Shown here in pieces: positions 1 through 5,617 of a stretch of 6,074 bases of DNA. Position 1 is the first letter of the stretch, and every line of letters starts with the position of its first letter. The translations under genes and the position numbers were made by a program. Origin of the DNA: an uncultured Rhodospirillaceae bacterium (GTDB lineage: Bacteria > Pseudomonadota > Alphaproteobacteria > Rhodospirillales > UBA2165); assembly GCA_913054205.1 (NCBI GenBank), contig CAJXJM010000165.1, forward strand, positions 1 through 6,074, in the 5' to 3' direction. Below the pieces are notes generated by a model, which did no database searches, was not told the origin of the DNA, and saw only the letters and a program-made list of their open reading frames with translations.

Positions 1-1
1 C

Positions 2-685
2 CCACCCTACATAATTCCATCCGCTTCAGCAGTATATAATGAGTTTATACATGCCATCGACAACGAACGGCTTTTTTGGAATGCCGGCATTACGCTTCTT
101 TCTACGATTGCCGGTTTCGTCATTGGCTCGCTTCTCGGTATGATTATTGGTTATGTTCTAGGCGTTTCTCCAAAAGCAGAATTTGTCTTGTCGCCCTATA
201 TTCTGGCCTTGCAGATCGCCCCTAAAGTTGCCTTTGCTCCCCTATTTGTCGTGTGGTTTGGCTTTACCGTGTATCCAAAAATTTTGGTTGCGGTGCTGAT
301 TGTATTTTTCCCGATCATGGTAAATGTCCTGGGTGCCATTCGGACTGTTGATCCTGATATGATTAACCTTGCCAGAACATTCAATGCAACGCGCTGGCAG
401 ATTTTCAGCCTAATTGAATTTCGTGATGCCATGCCGCCCCTGTTTTCCGGTCTTCGCATTGGCTCCACTCTGGCTATTATCGGTGTAGCTGTTGGTGAAA
501 TGGTTGGCGGCAGTGAGGGCCTTGGCGCGATACTTGTGAGTGGCGGTGGATCAGGAAATACCGCGCTTGTTTTTGCTGCGATCGTCATGATGACCATTGT
601 CGGAATACTGGTATATGGTGCCGTCGTACTTCTTGAAAGGCGCGTGCTGCATTACCTGCCACGCAACGATTACGATGCAATATAA
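2..685 (+). CDS. ABC transporter permease, SsuC/TauC (NitT/TauT) type, 5'-truncated by window edge
   Basis: Inner-membrane permease of an importer for small, usually anionic or heteroaromatic substrates (family examples: sulfonates, taurine, nitrate, pyrimidine precursors). The reading frame is open from base 2, giving 227 residues. The ATG at 140 lies inside a hydrophobic helix and is not the start. The fragment opens with a PPYIIPSASAVYNEF stretch, matching the periplasmic segment after the first helix in this family, so roughly 30-50 N-terminal residues are missing. About five hydrophobic segments follow. The cytoplasmic EAA loop that contacts the ATPase is at about 371-450 (ARTFNATRWQIF to GLRIG). 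The loop is unusual: its near-invariant Gly is Asn and the usual LP pair is FR. The cognate ATPase and binding protein must lie upstream or elsewhere. The gene stops 24 bases before the Rieske gene, consistent with co-transcription. The family call is firm; the substrate is unknown. Confidence 0.9.
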   Translation, partial: PPYIIPSASAVYNEFIHAIDNERLFWNAGITLLSTIAGFVIGSLLGMIIGYVLGVSPKAEFVLSPYILALQIAPKVAFAPLFVVWFGFTVYPKILVAVLIVFFPIMVNVLGAIRTVDPDMINLARTFNATRWQIFSLIEFRDAMPPLFSGLRIGSTLAIIGVAVGEMVGGSEGLGAILVSGGGSGNTALVFAAIVMMTIVGILVYGAVVLLERRVLHYLPRNDYDAI

Positions 686-697
686 AAGTTATTTTTT

Positions 698-702
698 GAG
701 GA
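698..702 (+). promoter_or_regulatory. Ribosome binding site of the Rieske oxygenase gene
   Basis: GAGGA lies 7 bases before the ATG at 710, in the 24-base gap after the permease stop. It supports 710 as the start. The gap is too short for an obvious promoter and none is visible. Confidence 0.7.
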
Positions 703-709
703 CGTAAAG

Positions 710-1774
710 ATGCCAGATTCGTTAAATGAAGTAACCCAAGATCAAGTCAATGATCGCCTGAACAAAGGTCTTTTAAATACCTGGCACCCAGTGCTGCCAA
801 GTTGGGGCGTACACAGTGATCCGATCGGAATTACGCGTCTGTCGGAAAACATTGTGCTGTGGCGGGACAATGACGGTCAGGTACATGCGTTAGAAGACCG
901 CTGTCCTCACCGGGGTGCGCGTTTGTCTCTAGGCTGGAACTTAGGCGACCGAATGGCCTGCTGGTATCATGGCATTGAAATAAATGGAGATGGTGTCGTT
1001 GTAAATGTTCCGGCGGTCGAAAAATCTCCAATGGACGGCAAAAAGACAACCAAAAATTACCCCGTTAAAGAAGTTGAAGGAGCGATATTCCTTTATTTCG
1101 GCGATGGTTCTAACGCAGAACCATGTGAATTAAACTTGCCAGACGAGTTGGTCGGAGACGAATTTAGCAACTTCCTGTGTACGGCGATGTGGAAGTGTAA
1201 TTATCGCTATGCGATCGATAACGTCATGGATCCGATGCATGGTGCATATCTTCACGCCACCTCCCATTCAATGGCGTTCGGCGATAAAGAAGCTGAAATG
1301 CAAATAGTCAAAACCGATGATGGTTTGGTATTTGAAAAAGTCGGCCAGCGCGATGTGAACTTCGATTGGGTTGAAATCGGTGATACCGGTGCGCTTTGGA
1401 TGCGGCTCTCGATTCCGTACCGTAAAAACGCAGGTCCGGGCGGCAGTTTCTATATTGTTGGATTCGCCACACCGGTCGACGAACATCACACTCAGGTATT
1501 TTTCTGGCGGACACGGAAAGTCGAGGGCTGGCAGAAAGACGTCTGGCGTTTTATGTACCGCAATCGCCTGGAACAACTCCATTGGGATGTGCTCGAGCAG
1601 GACCGCGTCGTTTTGCAAGACATGTCTGACGATGCCCGCGACCATGAACTTCTCTATGACCATGATATGGGGCTGGCCCGCGTCCGGCGTATCTTAAAGC
1701 AAAAAGCCGAAGGCCAGCTCAAAGGCCTGATTGCGGCTGAAGCTACCCAGTCTGAATCGGTCGCCGGAGAATAA
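710..1774 (+). CDS. Rieske-type non-heme iron aromatic oxygenase, alpha subunit
   Basis: Catalytic subunit of a ring-hydroxylating or O/N-demethylating oxygenase, 354 residues, cytoplasmic. The N-terminal Rieske domain (about residues 24-130) carries C65-P-H67 and C84-W-Y-H87, an exact CxH-x16-CxxH [2Fe-2S] site. The catalytic domain holds N171, the bridging D174, and iron ligands H177 and H182 in NVMDPMHGAYLH. D298 in LEQDRVVLQ is the likely third ligand. Length and architecture fit the single-component alpha-only group (vanillate O-demethylase VanA, dicamba monooxygenase). No beta-subunit gene is adjacent, which supports that group over naphthalene-dioxygenase-like enzymes. It needs a reductase and possibly a ferredoxin, none of which is encoded here. 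The SDR gene starts 5 bases downstream, so oxidation of its product by that SDR is plausible. The family is certain; whether it hydroxylates, dihydroxylates or demethylates is not decidable from sequence. Confidence 0.95.
   Translation: MPDSLNEVTQDQVNDRLNKGLLNTWHPVLPSWGVHSDPIGITRLSENIVLWRDNDGQVHALEDRCPHRGARLSLGWNLGDRMACWYHGIEINGDGVVVNVPAVEKSPMDGKKTTKNYPVKEVEGAIFLYFGDGSNAEPCELNLPDELVGDEFSNFLCTAMWKCNYRYAIDNVMDPMHGAYLHATSHSMAFGDKEAEMQIVKTDDGLVFEKVGQRDVNFDWVEIGDTGALWMRLSIPYRKNAGPGGSFYIVGFATPVDEHHTQVFFWRTRKVEGWQKDVWRFMYRNRLEQLHWDVLEQDRVVLQDMSDDARDHELLYDHDMGLARVRRILKQKAEGQLKGLIAAEATQSESVAGE
1766..1770 (+). promoter_or_regulatory. Ribosome binding site of SDR gene 1, inside the end of the Rieske gene
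   Basis: GGAGA lies 9 bases before the ATG at 1780 and within the last codons of the oxygenase gene. With only 5 bases between the stop and the next start, translation of the two genes is probably coupled. Confidence 0.6.
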
Positions 1775-1779
1775 AATAA

Positions 1780-2529
1780 ATGACCTCTTCAATCTCACTT
1801 GATGGCAAACGCATATTGGTTACCGGCGGTGTGCGCGGTCTGGGCCAAGCTTTTGCTGAAGCGGCGGTGACGGCCGGTGCCAAGGTGGCGATTGCCGATA
1901 TCTTGGAAGATGAGGGCCAAAAGGCGGCTGATCAGATGGGAGCAGCATTCGTAACACTTGATCTCGCAGAGCCGGCCTCAATCGCAAATTGCATGGATCA
2001 GGTTGCGGAAAAATTGGGCGGCTTGGATGGTCTTGTGAATTGCGGCGCGATCGCTACCGGTATTGGCGGCCCGACGATGATGGAAACTGAGATCGACGTT
2101 TGGGATAAAGTCATGAGCGTAAATGTCAGAGGCACCTGGCTGATGAGTAAAGCCGCGGTTCCGCATTTGGCGGCAAACGACAATAGCAAGATCATTAATA
2201 TTGCGTCAGACACAGCGCTCTGGGGCGCTCCGAAACTGATGTCTTATGTCGCCAGTAAAGGCGCCGTTATTTCTATGACGCGCTCAATGTCGCGTGAGTT
2301 GGGCGCCGATGGGATTGCAGTCAACTGCATTGCGCCCGGCCTGACGATGGTTGAAGCAACTGAATATGTGCCGGAAGACCGCAAGAAACAATACATTGAT
2401 GGCCGCGCACTCCAGCGAGAGCAACTGCCAGAAGATATAACCGGGACAGCGTTATTTTTGCTGTCCGATGCCGCCGATTTTGTCACCGGTCAATGCCTGG
2501 CCGTCAATGGCGGCTTTGTGATGAACTAA
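1780..2529 (+). CDS. Short-chain dehydrogenase/reductase, catalytically intact (probable NAD-dependent alcohol/diol dehydrogenase)
   Basis: Classical SDR of 249 residues, the normal family length. The Rossmann motif TGGVRGLG spans residues 15-22. Acidic D40 at the end of the second strand favours NAD(H) over NADP(H). The usual NNAG motif appears as NCGA (87-90). The catalytic tetrad is complete: N115 in SVNVRG, S143, Y156 and K160 (YVASK). The C-terminal VNGGFVMN is the usual SDR ending. It sits directly after the Rieske oxygenase, the classic position for a dehydrogenase that rearomatises a cis-dihydrodiol or oxidises an alcohol made by the oxygenase. That role is inferred from context. The fold and catalytic competence are well supported; the substrate is unknown. 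Generic annotation as FabG-like would overstate the relationship, since nothing in the neighbourhood concerns fatty acid synthesis. Confidence 0.92.
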   Translation: MTSSISLDGKRILVTGGVRGLGQAFAEAAVTAGAKVAIADILEDEGQKAADQMGAAFVTLDLAEPASIANCMDQVAEKLGGLDGLVNCGAIATGIGGPTMMETEIDVWDKVMSVNVRGTWLMSKAAVPHLAANDNSKIINIASDTALWGAPKLMSYVASKGAVISMTRSMSRELGADGIAVNCIAPGLTMVEATEYVPEDRKKQYIDGRALQREQLPEDITGTALFLLSDAADFVTGQCLAVNGGFVMN

Positions 2530-2546
2530 CAGAACGAGATTATTTG

Positions 2547-2554
2547 AAGGAGGA
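2547..2554 (+). promoter_or_regulatory. Strong ribosome binding site of the cupin gene
   Basis: AAGGAGGA lies 5 bases before the ATG at 2560 and is close to a perfect anti-16S complement. It is the strongest ribosome binding site in the window, suggesting the cupin is made at a high level relative to its neighbours. Confidence 0.8.
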
Positions 2555-2559
2555 ATAAA

Positions 2560-3099
2560 ATGCCGGATGCATCAGATTTTCAAAGAGAAGACATTGCGAC
2601 CTACGAACAGCCTGAAGGAACCGGGTTTGGAGATTGGATCGAAAGCCGCGTGGCACGATATGAAACCCGTACGCTCGATTGGGATGCGTTAAAGTTCCAA
2701 GCTGATTTTGATCCAAAATACAGGCGCGCTCAGATGCGCTATATGGGCACAGGCGGTACCGGTCTCGAAGGTGATGAAAATACTGTGCCGTCCGAGCATT
2801 TCTCATTCTCAACGATGATTTTGCCGGCGGGCTGCGAAGGGCCGTCTCATATTCATGTGGATGTTGAAGAAGTGTTTTTTATGCTGCGCGGCAATGTTCG
2901 TCTGTTCATGGACCGGGATGGAGAGCATTACGAAACTATTATAGGTGAGCGGGATTTAATCTCAGTTCCACCTGGAATATATCGCGGCTTAGAAAACATT
3001 GGCCAAGAAGAGGCTGTAATGGTGGTGATGTTAGGATCGACCAAGCCGGTGACGCCAACCTATCCACCCGACCACCCCGTTTCAAAAATAAAAAGGTAG
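2560..3099 (+). CDS. Single-domain cupin protein with Arg replacing the motif-2 His
   Basis: Small cytoplasmic protein of 179 residues with one cupin barrel (about residues 80-160), preceded by about 75 residues rich in charged and aromatic positions and followed by a Pro-rich tail (PTYPPDHP). Cupin motif 1 is complete: G91, H97, H99, E104 and G111 follow the G(x)5HxH(x)4E(x)6G spacing. Motif 2, PPGIYRGLEN (137-146), has R142 where the fourth metal ligand His normally sits. The usual 3-His/1-Glu site is therefore reduced to 2-His/1-Glu. Family functions range from dioxygenases and isomerases to non-catalytic binding proteins. Its position between dehydrogenase and hydrolase could suit ring cleavage, isomerisation or decarboxylation, but the changed ligand argues against a textbook Fe(II) cupin dioxygenase. 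No reaction can be assigned. From memory, cupins with PPG-x-x-RG in catabolic clusters are not unique, so this may be a subfamily trait. Confidence 0.88.
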   Translation: MPDASDFQREDIATYEQPEGTGFGDWIESRVARYETRTLDWDALKFQADFDPKYRRAQMRYMGTGGTGLEGDENTVPSEHFSFSTMILPAGCEGPSHIHVDVEEVFFMLRGNVRLFMDRDGEHYETIIGERDLISVPPGIYRGLENIGQEEAVMVVMLGSTKPVTPTYPPDHPVSKIKR

Positions 3100-3118
3100 A
3101 GTTTGATAGAGCAAAACA

Positions 3119-3982
3119 ATGGATACCATCTCATCCATAGACACCACTTTGATCGAGTGGGTTGACGAAAAATTTCCCCTGCGCCGATTAGAAGTCGGGG
3201 AACGCGTCTTTTCGTACCGAGTGCAAGGTCCCGAAAATGGGCCAGTAATTGCTTTGTTGCATGGCATAGGGTCCGCGTCTGGGTCTTGGGCTCATCAGTT
3301 AGGCAATCTGTCTGGCCAATACCGGGTTGTTGCATGGGACGCACCTGGCTACGGCGCATCTTCCTCCCTGTTGGGTGAAACACCAAGCGCTGCTGATTAT
3401 GCGGCAGCGCTTGGTGACTTTTTTGCTGGAATGAATGTTGTTCCGGAAATTTTAATCGGTCATTCCTTAGGTGCGTTGATGGCGGGTGCCTACGCCGGAG
3501 ATGGTGGGATTATCGGAAAAGCCTTGATATTAGCCAATCCCGCAAACGGGTACGGTGCGGCGGAAGAGAGCATTAGAAATGAAAAGCTTTCGGCGCGATT
3601 GGGTAATATGGAAAAGCTCGGACCAGAAGGTCTGGCTGACGCTCGGGCATCGGCCCTTTTGTCTGATGATGCGTCACCTGAAGCTCTGGAAATGGTGCGC
3701 TGGAATATGAGCAAACTTCGCATCGAAGGTCATGCCCAGGCGGCTCACATGTTGGCAGGTGGCAATCTTATTTCCGATGCTCAAAAATATAGTGGCCGCG
3801 TTCTCGTAATGTGCGGTGCCGAAGACACTGTGACACCGGAAGCTGGTTGCCGAAAAATTGCCGATGCCTATCCAAATGCAGAGTACCTAACGCTGCCGGG
3901 GGTCGGTCACGCATCCTATGTGGAAAATCCAGATCAGTTTGATCAATTCGTTTTAGATTTTGTGGGGGGCGGCGATGCCTGA
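3119..3982 (+). CDS. Alpha/beta-fold hydrolase (C-C bond, ester or lactone hydrolase)
   Basis: Soluble serine hydrolase of 287 residues. The oxyanion-hole motif LLHGIG (46-51) and following WDAPGYGAS (73-81) are typical of the MhpC / 3-oxoadipate enol-lactonase / haloalkane-dehalogenase-like branch. The nucleophile elbow is GHSLG with S116. The acid is D236 in CGAEDTVTP, and the general base is H264 in GVGHASYVENP. The full triad and a helical cap region (about 145-215) indicate an active enzyme. It probably hydrolyses a ring-cleavage product, lactone or ester from the upstream oxidation; this is inferred from context. The ribosome binding site is weak (GATAGAG before the ATG), and the gap after the cupin is 19 bases. 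Its end overlaps the IclR gene by 8 bases. A perfect 13-bp inverted repeat lies inside the coding sequence at 3381-3416. Confidence 0.92.
   Translation: MDTISSIDTTLIEWVDEKFPLRRLEVGERVFSYRVQGPENGPVIALLHGIGSASGSWAHQLGNLSGQYRVVAWDAPGYGASSSLLGETPSAADYAAALGDFFAGMNVVPEILIGHSLGALMAGAYAGDGGIIGKALILANPANGYGAAEESIRNEKLSARLGNMEKLGPEGLADARASALLSDDASPEALEMVRWNMSKLRIEGHAQAAHMLAGGNLISDAQKYSGRVLVMCGAEDTVTPEAGCRKIADAYPNAEYLTLPGVGHASYVENPDQFDQFVLDFVGGGDA
3381..3416 (+). repeat. Perfect 13-bp inverted repeat (hairpin) within the hydrolase gene
   Basis: CACCAAGCGCTGC (3381-3393) and GCAGCGCTTGGTG (3404-3416) are exact reverse complements separated by 10 bases. The stem can extend inward by a T-G wobble and a G-C pair, leaving a 6-base loop. 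It is G+C rich, so the mRNA should fold strongly here. It has no downstream T-run, so it is not an intrinsic terminator. It encodes TPSAADYAAALG between the first core strands and the nucleophile elbow. Any function is unknown. Confidence 0.75.
3964..3972 (+). promoter_or_regulatory. G-rich ribosome binding region deciding the IclR start
   Basis: A GGGGGG run followed by CGG ends 2 bases before the ATG at 3975, with the G-run 5 bases from it. It lies after the alternative ATG at 3960 and so can only serve the 3975 start. It overlaps the final codons of the hydrolase gene, which implies coupled translation. Confidence 0.45.
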
Positions 3983-4814
3983 CGCAGATAAGTTCGTGGG
4001 CGATACTGAAGTCCCAGAAATGGCGACAAAATATATTGTGCCGGGATTGCAGCGTGGCTTGCAAATTCTCCGCGCCTTTAACAGAAATCGAACTGAAATC
4101 GGCGCGCCGGAAATTGCCAAGGAACTCGGAATTCCGCGTTCGACGGTGTTTCGTTTGATGCAAACACTTGAATTTATGGGTTTTCTTGGAAAAGTAAAAA
4201 ATACCCGCGATTTTCGATTGGGTGTTGGCGTTTTGTCGCTCGGCTTTGAATTCCTGGCGTCCCTTGAGGTGACCGAATTGGCGCGACCGGTTCTCGAAAA
4301 ACTACGTGATGACACCGGCTATTCCGCCCATTTGGTGATTCGCGATGGTTGGGACGTGGTGTTCGTTGTGAAGGCTGCGGCAAAAACGACTTTTGCAAGT
4401 TCGGTTAATATCGGTACGCGACTGCCGGCTCATGGAACAGTTCTCGGACGCATGTTGTTGGCAGATTTGTCGGAAACCGAGCTTAAACAGGTTTATCCCA
4501 CCGGCAAGCTGTCAAAGTTTTCGGATCAAACGCCAACGACTTTGGCTGATCTGACAAAACTTTTAGACAATGATCGCCCGCGTGGCTACGCGATCAGTGA
4601 AGCCTATTTCGAAAGCGGTATTGGCTCAATCGCCGCCCAGGTCAGGGATAGCTCCCAGCGCGTCATCGCGGCGATCAATGTGACCTATCAAGACGGCACA
4701 ATCGAGCGTGCAGATGTAGAAGGTAAATTATTGGATCGGGTATTGCTGGCAGCATCAGAGTTGTCTCAACAATTAAACTACCATCCAGGTGGAGAGGTGA
4801 GACAAACAGGATGA
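3975..4814 (+). CDS. IclR-family transcriptional regulator
   Basis: DNA-binding regulator of 279 residues from the chosen start. The winged helix-turn-helix covers roughly the first 85 residues: VPGLQRGLQILRAF, then APEIAKELGIPRSTVFRLMQTL as the helix-turn-helix, then the wing ending in FRLG. The GAF-like effector domain follows, with the family signatures GTRLPAHGTVLGRMLLADL and RGYAISEAYFESGIGSIAAQVRD. The former resembles the PcaR/PobR branch that controls aromatic catabolism. Starts at 3960 and 4020 are also possible. 3975 is preferred because the G-rich run precedes it, the overlap with the hydrolase is short (8 bases), and the resulting MPD N-terminus matches two other genes here. The stop overlaps the next start (ATGA). 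IclR genes usually flank or diverge from their targets; here the gene is embedded in the operon, suggesting autoregulation. It may act as activator or repressor; the sequence does not tell. Confidence 0.93.
   Translation: MPDADKFVGDTEVPEMATKYIVPGLQRGLQILRAFNRNRTEIGAPEIAKELGIPRSTVFRLMQTLEFMGFLGKVKNTRDFRLGVGVLSLGFEFLASLEVTELARPVLEKLRDDTGYSAHLVIRDGWDVVFVVKAAAKTTFASSVNIGTRLPAHGTVLGRMLLADLSETELKQVYPTGKLSKFSDQTPTTLADLTKLLDNDRPRGYAISEAYFESGIGSIAAQVRDSSQRVIAAINVTYQDGTIERADVEGKLLDRVLLAASELSQQLNYHPGGEVRQTG
4791..4797 (+). promoter_or_regulatory. Ribosome binding site of SDR gene 2, inside the IclR gene end
   Basis: GGAGAGG lies 13 bases before the ATG at 4811, rather far for an optimal site. Initiation probably relies on ribosomes finishing the IclR gene at the overlapping ATGA. 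Confidence 0.45.
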
Positions 4815-5617
4815 CACTTAAAATTTCCGGAGATTTTTCAGGTCGCACAATTGTCGTTACGGGAGGTAGCTCGGGCATAGGATTGGCGACCACGAAACTT
4901 TTTTTAGGAGCGGGCGCGAATGTTGCTATTTGCGGGCGTGATAACACGCGCCTTAGCAATGCTGTTGTTGAATTGGCCGGAGAGTTTGATGGCGACCACG
5001 TTATGGCGGAAACCTGCGATGTTTTAGACAAAGATCAGATTGATGCATTTGCCATCAACGTGGTTCAGCGTTTTGGCGGTGTTGATACTTTAATCAATAA
5101 TGCCGGGCAGGCGCGGCTCTCGACCTTTGAAGACACGGATGATGCTGCGTGGCGTGAAGAATTGGAGCTCAAATTTTTCAGCGTGATTTATCCCAGTAAA
5201 GGATTTCAATCACATTTAGAAAAGTCAGAATCAGGCGCGATTGTGTGTGTGAGTTCTCTATTGTCACGCCAGCCCGAGGCGCATCTGGTGGCGACTTCTG
5301 CCGCCAGGGCCGGTCAGCTGAGCCTTATCCATTCAATGGCGCGTGAATTGGCGCCGGCTATTCGCGTGAATTCCATTCTAATTGGTGTAGTGGATTCCGG
5401 CCAATGGCGTCGTCGTTTTGAAGCTGATCCAGATGCTGGAAATGATTATGAAATATGGGTGCGAGATATCTCAAAAGAAAAGGGCATTCCGTTGGGCCGA
5501 TTTGGTACTCCAGATGAGGCGGCAAATGCGATCTTTTTCTTAGGCACGCCATATTCGTCCTACACGACAGGCGCAACGATTGATATTTCGGGAGGATTTT
5601 CCAGACATGTCGGATAA
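4811..5617 (+). CDS. SDR-fold protein lacking the catalytic Tyr and Lys
   Basis: 268-residue Rossmann-fold protein. The dinucleotide-binding motif TGGSSGIG (17-24) and NNAG (96-99) are intact, and a C-terminal ISGGFSRHVG ending is present. G42-R43 after the second strand would favour NADP(H). The active site is not canonical: S149 is kept, but 13 residues on, where YxxxK should be, the sequence is T162-S-A-A-R166. The Asn of the usual VNxxG helix is K121 in LELKFFSV. Three of four tetrad residues are thus changed while the fold and cofactor site persist. It may be a non-oxidoreductase, a binding or regulatory partner, or use another mechanism. The text around it (ATSAARAG, VDSGQWRRRF) is orderly with no frameshift, so this is not decay. 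It starts within the IclR stop (ATGA) and overlaps the TPP gene by 11 bases, implying a functional pair with one of them, more likely the latter. Confidence 0.9.
   Translation: MTLKISGDFSGRTIVVTGGSSGIGLATTKLFLGAGANVAICGRDNTRLSNAVVELAGEFDGDHVMAETCDVLDKDQIDAFAINVVQRFGGVDTLINNAGQARLSTFEDTDDAAWREELELKFFSVIYPSKGFQSHLEKSESGAIVCVSSLLSRQPEAHLVATSAARAGQLSLIHSMARELAPAIRVNSILIGVVDSGQWRRRFEADPDAGNDYEIWVRDISKEKGIPLGRFGTPDEAANAIFFLGTPYSSYTTGATIDISGGFSRHVG
5590..5596 (+). promoter_or_regulatory. Ribosome binding site of the TPP-enzyme gene
   Basis: GGGAGGA lies 10 bases before the ATG at 5607, within the last codons of SDR gene 2. It fixes 5607 as the start, giving an 11-base overlap with that gene. Confidence 0.65.

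Noticed and set aside
140..685. ATG at 140 as the permease start
   Set aside because: The same frame is open back to base 2 and encodes family-typical sequence; the Met lies inside a membrane helix, so the gene is truncated by the window edge.
1104..1124. 8-bp inverted repeat ATGGTTCT / AGAACCAT with a 5-base loop in the Rieske gene
   Set aside because: An 8-bp match at this spacing is expected about once or twice by chance in a window of this length; there is no T-run and no regulatory context.
1371..1697. Plus-strand open frame inside the Rieske gene
   Set aside because: It is an alternative frame of the oxygenase catalytic domain with no recognisable features.
2560..3099. Cupin as a ring-cleaving Fe(II) dioxygenase
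   Set aside because: Tempting from context, but the motif-2 His is Arg and the protein has one cupin domain with no match I recognise to gentisate or 3-hydroxyanthranilate dioxygenases.
3960..3974. ATG at 3960 as the IclR start
   Set aside because: It would overlap the hydrolase by 23 bases and has no good ribosome binding site, whereas 3975 follows a G-rich run. It cannot be fully excluded.
3060..4315. Minus-strand open frames of about 110-130 codons opposite the hydrolase and IclR genes
   Set aside because: They lie antisense to well-supported genes, lack recognisable domains and have low-complexity or Arg/Ser-rich translations typical of shadow frames.
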